Positions 9,277 to 18,011 of a DNA stretch of 55,493 bases are shown here, one piece after another. The notes below the pieces were generated by a model. That model was given only the letters and a program-made list of their open reading frames with translations, was not told where the DNA came from and made no database searches. Position numbers and translations under genes: made by a program. Within the stretch, counting starts at the first letter, position 1. Each line of letters begins with the position of its first letter. The stretch covers positions 1-55,493 of the forward strand of contig CALVDX010000014.1 of NCBI GenBank assembly GCA_944326425.1, written 5' to 3'. This DNA is from Candidatus Gastranaerophilales bacterium. Lineage in GTDB: Bacteria; Cyanobacteriota; Vampirovibrionia; Gastranaerophilales; Gastranaerophilaceae.

Positions 9277-9463
9277 AGTCTCTTAACGAAACAGCAACAA
9301 GACACATTTTGTTTGAACGAAGTGAGTTAATGTGTCTCGGGTTGAGTTTAGAGACTGTATTTGGGAGCGTATTTTTCTTTCTTTGTCCATATTTCTTTCT
9401 TTTTAATCGCAAAAAAAGAAAGAAATTTGGTGCGGGGTACGGGGGTGCATAGCCCCCGATAAA
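9277..9463. repeat. Right arm of long imperfect inverted repeat
   Basis: The reverse complement of this segment reads TTTATCGGGGGCTATGCAC at its start and then follows the left arm (8541-8814) to GTTTCGTTAAGAGACT, minus an internal stretch of about 85 bp. Similarity is high at the outer end and weaker inward, as expected of an old duplication. Confidence 0.85.
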
Positions 9464-9589
9464 AATTATTTGGAAAAAACGTAAAATTTTTGAGAAATAT
9501 TTTTAATGTTTCTTGTAAACCTAATTTACTTTTTGCTGTACTATGTATTTATTTCCTGATAAAATTAAAACAGATTAGAGGAGAAAAAG

Positions 9590-10873
9590 ATGGTTAAATC
9601 TATAATACTTGCGGCGGGTAAGGGAACACGGATGAAGTCTGAAATCCCAAAGGTTTTACATACAATTTTTGATAAACCGATACTCGGGTATATTCTGGAT
9701 GCAGTAAAAAACAGCGGGATGGTGGATTACGCGTATGTAATAACCGGTCATAAATCTGAAATGGTTGATGGGTATGTAAAAGAAAACTATGGTTATGCTG
9801 AAACGATACTTCAAAATCCGCAGCTTGGTACGGGGCACGCGGTAAGTATGGCGGTCGGTAAACTGCAAGGGTATAAAGGCGAAGTTGTTATAATTAATGG
9901 TGATACTCCGTTAATTAAGCCTGAAACCATAAAATCTCTTGTTATTTCTCACAGAGAAAATAAATCTGATATTACTGTTGCAAGTACTATTTTGGAAAAC
10001 TCTTCAAACTATGGAAGGATTGTAAGGGCCGCGGATGGTGCAGTTGAGGAGATTGTAGAAGAAAAAGACGCATCAACGGAACAAAAAAGAATAAAGGAAA
10101 TTAATACAGGTATTTTTTGTATTAACTGGGATAAAGTAAGCAGAGCTTTTTCTGAATTAAAAAATAATAACGCGCAGGGTGAGTACTATTTGACGGATAT
10201 AGTTAAATGGGGGAAAGAAAATGGTTTGAAAGCAGGTGCGTATATAATTGAGGACAGCAACGAAGTTTTGGGTATTAATTCCTGCAAACAGCTTGCAGAA
10301 CTTACTAAAATTCTTCATGATGAGATTATTGATAAACATTTAAGTAACGGCGTGAATATTGTTTCTCCGGACACTACCTGGATTTCACCTGAGACTGAAA
10401 TCGGGCGTGATACAATTATTTACCCGAATTGTTATATTAGCGGTCAAAATAAAATTGCTTCAAATTGTAAAATAGGTCCTTTTGCGCATATAAGGGGCGG
10501 AGTAGAGATTGATGAATATGTTAAAATCGGTAATTTTGTTGAGTTAAAGAAAGCAAAAGTAAAATCTCACACAAATATCTGCCACCTGTCTTATGTCGGG
10601 GATTCAGAAGTCGGCGCAAATGTAAATATCGGTGCCGGAACGATTACGGCAAACTATAATCCGCTTACTAAAGTAAAAAGTAAAACGATTATAGAAGATA
10701 ATGTAAAAATCGGGTCAAACTCTGTACTCGTTGCACCGGTAAGGATTAAGGAAGGCGCAAATGTCGGCGCCGTAGGCGTTATTACAAAAGATATTGAGCC
10801 GTGGTCGCTTGCCGTAACGCGTGCGCCGTTAAAGGTTTTAGAAGGCTGGGTAAAAAGAGTTCTTAATAAATGA
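9590..10873 (+). CDS. glmU: Bifunctional UDP-GlcNAc pyrophosphorylase / GlcN-1-P acetyltransferase
   Basis: A 427-residue GlmU, slightly shorter than the usual 450 or so. The N-terminal nucleotidyltransferase begins with the signature LAAGKGTRMKSEIPKVLH (7-24). The C-terminal half is a left-handed beta-helix of hexapeptide repeats with HLSYVGD and GAGTITANYNP, the acetyltransferase core. It makes UDP-GlcNAc for peptidoglycan and lipid A-type glycans in the cytoplasm. The start has a GAGGAGA Shine-Dalgarno. The stop overlaps the next gene's start as ATGA. Confidence 0.97.
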   Translation: MVKSIILAAGKGTRMKSEIPKVLHTIFDKPILGYILDAVKNSGMVDYAYVITGHKSEMVDGYVKENYGYAETILQNPQLGTGHAVSMAVGKLQGYKGEVVIINGDTPLIKPETIKSLVISHRENKSDITVASTILENSSNYGRIVRAADGAVEEIVEEKDASTEQKRIKEINTGIFCINWDKVSRAFSELKNNNAQGEYYLTDIVKWGKENGLKAGAYIIEDSNEVLGINSCKQLAELTKILHDEIIDKHLSNGVNIVSPDTTWISPETEIGRDTIIYPNCYISGQNKIASNCKIGPFAHIRGGVEIDEYVKIGNFVELKKAKVKSHTNICHLSYVGDSEVGANVNIGAGTITANYNPLTKVKSKTIIEDNVKIGSNSVLVAPVRIKEGANVGAVGVITKDIEPWSLAVTRAPLKVLEGWVKRVLNK

Positions 10874-11622
10874 TAAAATTGAAACAGTACAAAGAAAGTA
10901 TACACAAGTGTTCAAAGTGCGGATTATGTCAGGAGTCCTGTCCTGTTTATATTGAGAGCGGAAATGAATGTGACACTGCCCGCGGAATGCTTATACTGCT
11001 TAAAGGTATTATAAACGGTGAGGTACCGCTGAGGAACGAAATAAATAAGTATCTTGATAAGTGTCTGCGGTGCGGGAAGTGTTTTGATGTTTGTCCGAGT
11101 GAAATTCCTGTTGAGGATATAATTTTTGCCGCAAAGTGTAAGTATTTATATACTTCATTAGGCGGATTAAAAATAAGAATTTTGCAGTCCGCGTTGTTTA
11201 AACGCCTTTTTTCAAAACCTAAGAAGGTTGTATCGGAAAAATTCGACACAAAAGCACTGTACTTTGGCGGTAATTTTAAAGATGCACTGAAACTTTTGAA
11301 TGCAAACTCAATAGAACTGCTTAATCCGGTTGAATTGGAATGGGGCGCGGAATATGTTTTGAGCGGGAATATAATCAGGTTTAGAAAATGTATCAATGAA
11401 GTTATGCATATGGTTGCCAAATTTAACCCGAAGTTTATTATAACAGATATACCCGCGGATAAATTCAAGAGTATAATAAAAACTTACGGCGGCTATTGCC
11501 CGAATCTTGAAATTAAGTATCTGGGTGAATATCAGGGCGGCGAAGAGTTAGTAAGTCATTTCTTTAATCCGTTATATGCGGAAAAATTGGTTAAAGAACT
11601 TAAAGCGAAAGTACATCAATAA
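10870..11622 (+). CDS. Ferredoxin-type 2x[4Fe-4S] protein, GlpC/GlcF N-domain-like
   Basis: A 250-residue protein with two full cluster motifs: C14xxC17xxC20xxxCP and C65xxC68xxC71xxxCP. This is the arrangement at the N-terminus of iron-sulfur subunits such as GlcF, LldE or GlpC. The Cys-rich CCG domains usual in those families are missing, so the second half (from about residue 95) is unassigned. It is translationally coupled to glmU by an ATGA overlap, and its 3' end overlaps the convergent Hcp-like gene by 23 bp. Probable electron carrier; the partner is unknown. Confidence 0.85.
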   Translation: MIKLKQYKESIHKCSKCGLCQESCPVYIESGNECDTARGMLILLKGIINGEVPLRNEINKYLDKCLRCGKCFDVCPSEIPVEDIIFAAKCKYLYTSLGGLKIRILQSALFKRLFSKPKKVVSEKFDTKALYFGGNFKDALKLLNANSIELLNPVELEWGAEYVLSGNIIRFRKCINEVMHMVAKFNPKFIITDIPADKFKSIIKTYGGYCPNLEIKYLGEYQGGEELVSHFFNPLYAEKLVKELKAKVHQ

Positions 11623-13192
11623 ATTTTTTGTAATCCTCTTTAGGGTTTGTATAAGGGGTTACATCAAAAATCCGGCAAAATTCCTCTGCAACGGCGGGAT
11701 TGAGATTTTTTGCCGCGCATTTCCCCATAAAGACTTTTTTGACTCCTAAATGCAGCAGGTTTAGAATAAGGTTTGTGATATGCTTGTCACACCTCGGAAC
11801 AAACGCAGTAACCGGAATGTCCTGTATATCAAATCGTTCTTTCACCATAGTTAGAATTTCAAAAATTGCGTAAATACGGTAACAGTGTTTGATATTTATT
11901 ATATTTTTTCTCTCATAACTGTTGGCAAAATTAATTACCAGGATATCCTCAGGCAGAAGTTTTATGAATTTGTCAAAGTAGTTTTTATCCTCTGCTGTTT
12001 CGTTACTGTGGGTTATAAGGCATATCCCGTTGATGTTTTCTTTGTTAAGTAATGAAATTTCTGCTTTTACTGTTTCAATGTTAAAACCTGCAACTTCATC
12101 ATCATATTTTTTCCCGCGTTTAAAGCCTTTTGCTTCAAGTGCTGCGGCAATTAGCGGCTCGTAATTTGAGTTTTCTATTTTTACAACACCCTGTGGTACG
12201 ACTATGTCTGTAGTAAATAATCTTCCGCGATAGAGGCTGTCTATATTATCTACTGAATGTCTGCCGATAAAAATTGCGCCCGGGAATGTTGAAAAATCAA
12301 GAAGTGTATTTCCGCTGCCTTTTCCATAATGCCCTTTCAATTCTTTATATTCACGAATTTTAGGGTACGTATGTGCGGTTAGCATTTCTCCGTGGGTATA
12401 AATATCAATTCCCATATTTTGGGCAGCGTTAAGAATATCAACAAGTTCCTTTATATTGCTGCCCTCTACAAGAATTGCTTTATTTGGAACCGTTGAATAT
12501 GAAACAACGGTTTCGTCCGGTGTTCCGTAATCTTCTTTTTGAATTTCCGATAAACGTTTTATTAGTGCAAATTCTTCTTCGGCTGCATTATATAACAATG
12601 ATTTTAAGTCATCTTCTGTAAGTTTTTTTATATTTAATGCATCAAGTAATTCAAGTATGATATGATAACCTCTTTCCGTATCTTCTTCATAGCCGGTAAG
12701 CTCGTAGATATAAGTTGTTATACTTTTAGCGGCAAAAAAGATTAATTCCTGTGCTGTTTTGGGAGTCGTTTCATCCTCCGAACGTTTGTTATATTGCTTT
12801 TCTCCAAGACGTATTGAAGTGATTACGTTGCATCCTTTTTGGGTATCAAACTCGGAGTCTATTAATTCCGGTTCAACTTTTCTCTCTTCACAGGCGGAAG
12901 TATATTTCTGCTTTATCTCTTCAAGTTCTCTTGAGAATGTGCAAATAATATTAGAAAATGCATTGTCAGATATTTCCGGATTAGAAACAAAGGCAGAGAG
13001 AGTATTAAGAATGATTTTTTTGATGTTTTCCTCTTCAATATGAAACTGCTTTAATTTTAGGGCATATCCTGCAAATTCTTTTAAGTACAGCAGTATAATT
13101 TCCTGAATGGACGCCATTCTGGGGCTGATTGTACATACACCTCTTGATGTGCAGCTGTCGTATCCGTAATCTTCAAAGTAATTGTGAAACAT
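11600..13192 (-). CDS. Degenerate hybrid cluster protein (Hcp/prismane) homologue
   Basis: A 530-residue protein with clear Hcp landmarks: THGEML at 266-271 followed by AHTYPK, the segment KGHYGKG, and LNLLHLGVKKVFMG at 477-490. Hcp normally reduces NO or hydroxylamine at a hybrid Fe-S-O cluster. Here the N-terminal CxxC is absent (only the CTSRGVC half remains, C14 and C20). The usual His of GHDL is in SNIKEL context (245-250). The cysteine after the FPG strand is replaced (IGRHSV, 309-314), two later cysteine motifs read ITHSNE and NFANSY, and the WxEQKA glutamate region reads FVPRCDK. Only E269 and perhaps C437 look kept. It is probably not a working Hcp. Confidence 0.8.
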   Translation of the reverse strand: MFHNYFEDYGYDSCTSRGVCTISPRMASIQEIILLYLKEFAGYALKLKQFHIEEENIKKIILNTLSAFVSNPEISDNAFSNIICTFSRELEEIKQKYTSACEERKVEPELIDSEFDTQKGCNVITSIRLGEKQYNKRSEDETTPKTAQELIFFAAKSITTYIYELTGYEEDTERGYHIILELLDALNIKKLTEDDLKSLLYNAAEEEFALIKRLSEIQKEDYGTPDETVVSYSTVPNKAILVEGSNIKELVDILNAAQNMGIDIYTHGEMLTAHTYPKIREYKELKGHYGKGSGNTLLDFSTFPGAIFIGRHSVDNIDSLYRGRLFTTDIVVPQGVVKIENSNYEPLIAAALEAKGFKRGKKYDDEVAGFNIETVKAEISLLNKENINGICLITHSNETAEDKNYFDKFIKLLPEDILVINFANSYERKNIINIKHCYRIYAIFEILTMVKERFDIQDIPVTAFVPRCDKHITNLILNLLHLGVKKVFMGKCAAKNLNPAVAEEFCRIFDVTPYTNPKEDYKKFIDVLSL

Positions 13193-13528
13193 AGTAATAA
13201 TATGTTACGTTGCAGGTAAATAAAAAACATTGGACAGTCGGGGGTAAATATGGGGGATAAGGAGTGAAATAGGGGAATATTAGAGATATTTTATTAATGG
13301 CGTAATTGAAAGAGCCTAAAGCAAATGAATCTATAATAACACTTTAGTGTAAAGAAAACTTAACAAATATACCAATGTAACAAAATGTAAAGATGAATTC
13401 TAAAATGCCTGAAACCTTGATATAATCACCTATACGATATGATATGATGTGATAGTGTGGGCTAAAGTTTTTAAAAAAGCTGCCGTTATACTTCTTGTTA
13501 ATAATTTTTATAAAGAAAGGCGGTAATT
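13193..13528. other. Intergenic region upstream of 13529 and of the Hcp-like gene
   Basis: About 335 bp serving two divergent genes. A TATAAT occurs near 13330 and again near 13422 on the plus strand, neither with a well-spaced -35 box. A G-rich purine stretch lies at 13239-13280. I see no gene or RNA I can support. Confidence 0.4.
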
Positions 13529-14212
13529 ATGGCAGATTTAGTTGATATTGGTATGTTGGGTAAGAAGCTTGGTTTAACGCTGGCACAGCTTAATAAGTTA
13601 GATGCAATAGACGGAGCAAAAGACGGGAAAATAGCAAAGTCTGTTTTTGATACAGCTGCTGCGATTATAGGGAATGATGAAGAAGCGATAAATGCAGCAA
13701 AACAAAATGGTGAGGCGAATTTGTTTGAAAAAGTTAAAAAGGCCCTAAGGGAAGCGGGAGCAGTTGCAGAAGAGGCAACAAGCGATCTTGCCACTGATGA
13801 GCCCCCGATAAAACCGGCTCAAGGTACTGACAATGCTGATGAACCACAGCTGCCTGAGGTCTTAAAAATGCAGGAAATGGCGGAGGCTGCAATAAAATAT
13901 TATGAAATAAATGGTTCTATGAAAGGATTTACTTTTACCGGTTTTCCTCTTGGAATTCAATCTATGGATATAAATACTCAATTGGGATTTGATGATGCGT
14001 CAAATGATACCTTTACATTTACTGATGACGGGCAGCAGGTAGCGACAAGGAAAGCAGATGCCTTTACTCTTAGTATTAAGTTTGTCTTTGATGGCAAATC
14101 TTATACTGTAAATGCTGAATCGAAAAATGTAGAAGTATTTGGAGAAACAGCAAGAGAAGAGTTTATTAGTAATATACCCGGACCTAATTCTAATCCTGCG
14201 TCAGATTATTAG
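13529..14212 (+). CDS. Unknown soluble protein with EF-hand-like loop
   Basis: A 227-residue acidic protein. Residues 24-41 read like a degenerate calcium-binding or dockerin-type loop (D28, D32-G33-K34-I35). A helical, Ala/Glu-rich region follows to about 85, then a linker rich in Pro and Asp, then a C-terminal beta-rich half (about 130-220). There is no signal peptide. AAGAAAGG before the ATG is the ribosome binding site. It stands alone, with a strong hairpin after it. No family recognised. Confidence 0.7.
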   Translation: MADLVDIGMLGKKLGLTLAQLNKLDAIDGAKDGKIAKSVFDTAAAIIGNDEEAINAAKQNGEANLFEKVKKALREAGAVAEEATSDLATDEPPIKPAQGTDNADEPQLPEVLKMQEMAEAAIKYYEINGSMKGFTFTGFPLGIQSMDINTQLGFDDASNDTFTFTDDGQQVATRKADAFTLSIKFVFDGKSYTVNAESKNVEVFGETAREEFISNIPGPNSNPASDY

Positions 14213-14239
14213 TAATAAATAAATATATAGACTGATTTC

Positions 14240-14276
14240 AGCATGTGAGAAAAATTTTTAATTTTTCTCACATGCT
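14240..14276 (+). terminator. Strong hairpin after the 13529 gene
   Basis: A perfect 16-bp stem, AGCATGTGAGAAAAAT with its reverse complement, closes a 5-nt loop, 28 bp after the stop codon. The 3' arm starts with five T, but no T-run follows the stem, so it may be a terminator or an mRNA-stabilising hairpin. Confidence 0.6.
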
Positions 14277-14456
14277 ATATAATAGTGTTAGACAGGTTGT
14301 GTGTTATCCTATGTATTTAATAGCCTCTAAATTTTTGCAAAAATTACTTGCTGCGCAGCTCCTGCTCTAACGTGTTAATTTTTGGAGGTGGTGGCGAGTC
14401 CTATTTTCATCGGTTTTTATTTGAAGCGTATGTGGGAATGATATCTGTTGGTATAA

Positions 14457-15824
14457 TTAGCAAGCGGCCAATCTTCGCTGGGTTTTGCGGATTGATTTGA
14501 CGGCTTTTTTGAGTGCTATTCTGTATCCGGTAAACAGTACTATTGCCGCAAATATCCAGGCAAGCGGTGTTGCAAGGCAAACCCCGAGGTACCCCATATA
14601 AGAACATAAGATAAACGCTGCTGCCGTTCGTGCAACAAGTTCTGCGAGCCCTGATATAAGCGGCGCCTTGACTTTCCCCATTCCTTGAAGAACATTTCTG
14701 AATAAAATAAGAGTGCCGAGAAATATGTAAAAAATAACAATGATATGCAGATATTGCATTGCAAGCGATACCACCTGTTCATCAGGTTTATCCAGAAATA
14801 ACCCGACTAATGTTTCGCCAAGCCCGATAATCAACACTGCGGCAATAACAGACATTGTCACAACAAGAAACATAGATGCTTTTGCACCCTCTTTTATTCT
14901 CTTTAGTTTTCCTGCTCCAAAGTTTTGTGCTGTAAATGTTGCGGCGGTTGCTCCGAGTGTAACAAGACTTTGTGAGAATAACTGGTCGATTCTTACTGCT
15001 GTAGTAAATGCAGCGATTGATATTGAGCCAAGGGTATTAAGTGCAAATTGTACGGCAATGATGCCTATTGTAAGAACAGACATTTGTATACCCATAGGAA
15101 ATCCTATTTTTAAGTGCTCCATTGCAAACTCTTTATCAAATTTCCAATCCTCTTTTCTTAGTTTCAGGATAGGAAATTTTTTAAACATATAAAATGCACA
15201 GAGAACCGCAGATACTCCCTGCGACAGTACTGTAGCAATTGCGGCGCCTGCTACGCCCCAGTGAAGGCTTAATATAAAATAAAGGTCAAGCACTATATTT
15301 AAAATTGATGCTATTATCAAAAAGTAAAGCGGTGTTTTGCTGTCTCCAAGGGCTCTAATAACGTTTGATAAAAGGTTATAAAACAAAATCGTTCCGAGCC
15401 CCAGATAGCTTATAAACATATAAATATACGCTTCATTATAGATATCTGAAGGTGTATGCATAATTTGTAGAACCGGTCCTGCGAGAGGAACGGTTATCAG
15501 GGTAAACAGCAGTGTTGTGAATAGACAAAGAATTATCGATGTGGTAAAAGATTTTCTTACCCCCGCATAATCTTTTGCACCGAAGCGCTGCGCGGTTATA
15601 ATGGTCAAGCCTTGAGTGTAGGCAAATAGAAATCCTATTATGAAAAATATCATCGGGCCTGTGGCTCCGACCCCTGCAAGGGCCTTAATTCCAAGAGTTC
15701 TGCCGACAATTAAGGTGTCAAAAAAACTATATAACTGCTGGAATACGTTCCCGAACAGCAGCGGAATAGTGAATAAGATTATTTCTTTTAAAGGGGCTCC
15801 CTGTGTTAAGTCGCGTTCTGCCAT
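14457..15824 (-). CDS. MATE family multidrug/metabolite exporter
   Basis: A 455-residue inner-membrane protein with about 12 hydrophobic helices. The N-terminal IPLLFGNVFQQLYSFFDTLIVGR is typical of MATE (NorM/DinF superfamily) cation antiporters. I start it at the ATG at 15824, with GAGG three to four bases upstream. A longer frame begins 19 codons earlier, but those residues are cysteine- and lysine-rich and unlike the family. Substrate unknown. No neighbour suggests a pathway. Confidence 0.9.
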   Translation of the reverse strand: MAERDLTQGAPLKEIILFTIPLLFGNVFQQLYSFFDTLIVGRTLGIKALAGVGATGPMIFFIIGFLFAYTQGLTIITAQRFGAKDYAGVRKSFTTSIILCLFTTLLFTLITVPLAGPVLQIMHTPSDIYNEAYIYMFISYLGLGTILFYNLLSNVIRALGDSKTPLYFLIIASILNIVLDLYFILSLHWGVAGAAIATVLSQGVSAVLCAFYMFKKFPILKLRKEDWKFDKEFAMEHLKIGFPMGIQMSVLTIGIIAVQFALNTLGSISIAAFTTAVRIDQLFSQSLVTLGATAATFTAQNFGAGKLKRIKEGAKASMFLVVTMSVIAAVLIIGLGETLVGLFLDKPDEQVVSLAMQYLHIIVIFYIFLGTLILFRNVLQGMGKVKAPLISGLAELVARTAAAFILCSYMGYLGVCLATPLAWIFAAIVLFTGYRIALKKAVKSIRKTQRRLAAC

Positions 15825-15984
15825 AGTCCTCAATACTCTCCGTTTACATGATAAAACGCATTTTTTTTCTTGTCTACACAAAATTATTTATTTTATATAG
15901 ACCAAAGGATTAATATAAAATTCAACCTTATGATTGATGTATGCGGGCATGCAATAATGATATTCTATCATCAGGGAGAGAGAG

Positions 15985-17043
15985 ATGAAGAAATCGTTTT
16001 TAGTAGTGAGTATGTTTTTGAGTGCGCTTATTGCATTCGCTGATGAAAATGTATTGCAAACGATACAAATAGAACCTATTAAAGATACATATAATATTGT
16101 ACTTATTTCTGACAAAGCAGTTGATGTTAAAAAAGAAGTGGAAGAAGACGGTTCTATACTTCTTTCAATGAAAGGTATAAGAGCGTCTGAAATGCTTAAT
16201 ACTGTTTATAACGGAACATCTGATATTGACAGTGTTCTTGTTACCCCGAAGAATAACAACGAAATTGAAATAAGAGTAAAAGGTGATAATGTAGAGCACG
16301 CAACTGTTACGTTTGATTCTCTTACCCCGCCTGTTACCGTTAAAAAATCTCCTAAGCAAGAGATTGTTCTTAATAAACCGATGAAAAATTATGAACCGGT
16401 ATTTAGTATGGATGAAGATGATGAATTAATAGCAGCTTCATTCCCGCCGCTCGGACAAAAAATAGTTAATGTACTTAAAAGTATATACGGCAACAAAACG
16501 AACCGCAGTATTATAAATTTGGGACTATTAGGCCTGATATTGTTTGCGGCAATAAGATTGCTCAGGGTAAGAGAAACAGAGGAAATGAAGGTTGGTCTGG
16601 CGCAAAGTCTTGCTGAACGTGAAATTAATCTTTATAAACCTATGCAGACGCCTGTAACCAATAATTTTACATCTGCTGCTGAAAAACCATATACAACTTT
16701 AAATTACGGACTTAATGCATACAGAAATGTTAATAAAAATCCGTATGAAACACAGCGCAAAATTGATGGTGCCGGTAATGCTATAAATAAAAATGCGGGT
16801 ATCGGTATGGATAAAACAATACAGCATAAGAAGCCTGTAATTAACAAAGCCGTTTCCCAAAATGTTAAATCCACAGGTACTGCAACATTAGAGCCGGATA
16901 ATAAGCAATCATTACAGATGGTAAATCCTCATCCCAATATTGATAATGTTAAATTTCTTGAGACTATGAGTGCTATATATGAAAAAAGCGGAAGACACGA
17001 TTTGGCACAGGGGATTAAAGCAAATTTGTCAAAAGTGAAATAA
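15985..17043 (+). CDS. Exported AMIN-like protein with one membrane segment
   Basis: A 352-residue protein. Residues 1-19 are a signal peptide. Residues about 22-112 have the strand pattern of an AMIN domain, a module that binds peptidoglycan or targets envelope machines. A transmembrane helix lies at 175-193 (IINLGLLGLILFAAIRLL), and the C-terminal 160 residues are polar, ending with a short helical segment. The start has GGGAGAGAGAG before ATG. It is followed closely by the stator-like pair at 17101 and 18012, so I read the three as one operon building an envelope-spanning complex. The AMIN call is from strand pattern only. Confidence 0.72.
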   Translation: MKKSFLVVSMFLSALIAFADENVLQTIQIEPIKDTYNIVLISDKAVDVKKEVEEDGSILLSMKGIRASEMLNTVYNGTSDIDSVLVTPKNNNEIEIRVKGDNVEHATVTFDSLTPPVTVKKSPKQEIVLNKPMKNYEPVFSMDEDDELIAASFPPLGQKIVNVLKSIYGNKTNRSIINLGLLGLILFAAIRLLRVRETEEMKVGLAQSLAEREINLYKPMQTPVTNNFTSAAEKPYTTLNYGLNAYRNVNKNPYETQRKIDGAGNAINKNAGIGMDKTIQHKKPVINKAVSQNVKSTGTATLEPDNKQSLQMVNPHPNIDNVKFLETMSAIYEKSGRHDLAQGIKANLSKVK

Positions 17044-17100
17044 ATTTATGAGACCGGTTTATGACCGGTTTCTTGCAGTAATTGAAAGGGTTTTTCTTAA

Positions 17101-18000
17101 ATGGATTTTGTAAGAGTAGTTTCTGAACCGGCCGTAATTATAATTTTAGCGGTTTTTATTGTTCTTCTGGTTTATACAGTTGCAAGATATTTATACATCT
17201 CTAATAATCTTACCCGGCTGATTTCAAAGTTTGCGGAATATAAAAAACAGGAACTTTTATATAGATTTAAAGAACTGGATGAATATTTTCAGAATGATAA
17301 TTTTACAAACAGTATCTGGAATGAGTTTAAAAAGATAGTTATTTTCCCTGAAAAAATTTATATTAATTCGGACTCTAATACACGTGTAGAAACTGTTTCA
17401 GATATTAATAACTCAATTTATATAACCTGTGATGCTTCTTATTTCTTTAATGAAGAGTCATTGATTACATCAAAAATTAATTATCGTTTGATACAAATAT
17501 TCCCGACAATATTAACAGGGCTTGGTCCGTTTTTTACTTTTTTAAAAATTACGTATGCCTTTTCTTCGCTGAACTTTGCAGATACTGAAAATATGGCTGC
17601 TTCTATGAACAATCTTATTTTTAATATTCAGCTTGCGGCTATATGTTCCGTTCTTGCGGTCGGGTGTTCTTTATTTTTTATGGCTCTGGAAAAAATTATG
17701 TATAATATTCTGTGCCGTTCAAAGGTTATACAAATCCAGACACAGCTTGGCAGCTTATTTGATGTCGGAACATCGGAACGTTTTCTGTTAGATTTATTAA
17801 AGGAAGCAAAAAATAAATCCGGGAGTGAAACACTTATGGCAAATACTTTACCGGAGGCTATGGGAAGAGTTCTAAGCAAAAATATTACTGAAGGAATCCT
17901 CCCGTATTTGGAAAATATTGTATATAGTTTAAATAAATTACATGAAGCTGCTGCAGGAAAAAATAAAGGTAGTACGGATATTATTGATAAGTTATTTTAA
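17101..18000 (+). CDS. MotA/TolQ/ExbB-type channel subunit, ZorA-like
   Basis: A 299-residue inner-membrane protein. Transmembrane helix 1 is at 10-32. A cytoplasmic region follows to about 130, then two helices at about 132-155 (IFPTILTGLGPFFTFL) and 173-197. The LTGLG segment and the final helix pair match the channel core of ZorA and MotA-type proton-channel subunits. The C-terminal cytoplasmic part is short, not the long coiled-coil tail of Zorya ZorA. The next gene encodes a MotB/ZorB-like partner 11 bp downstream. What motion or signal the complex drives is unknown; no flagellar, Tol or TonB genes are present here. Confidence 0.78.
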   Translation: MDFVRVVSEPAVIIILAVFIVLLVYTVARYLYISNNLTRLISKFAEYKKQELLYRFKELDEYFQNDNFTNSIWNEFKKIVIFPEKIYINSDSNTRVETVSDINNSIYITCDASYFFNEESLITSKINYRLIQIFPTILTGLGPFFTFLKITYAFSSLNFADTENMAASMNNLIFNIQLAAICSVLAVGCSLFFMALEKIMYNILCRSKVIQIQTQLGSLFDVGTSERFLLDLLKEAKNKSGSETLMANTLPEAMGRVLSKNITEGILPYLENIVYSLNKLHEAAAGKNKGSTDIIDKLF

Positions 18001-18011
18001 GGTGATGCTCT

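Noticed and set aside
9212-9412. A 66-codon frame on the minus strand in the right arm
   Set aside because: It runs from unique sequence into the repeat and has a basic, low-complexity translation; no sign of selection.
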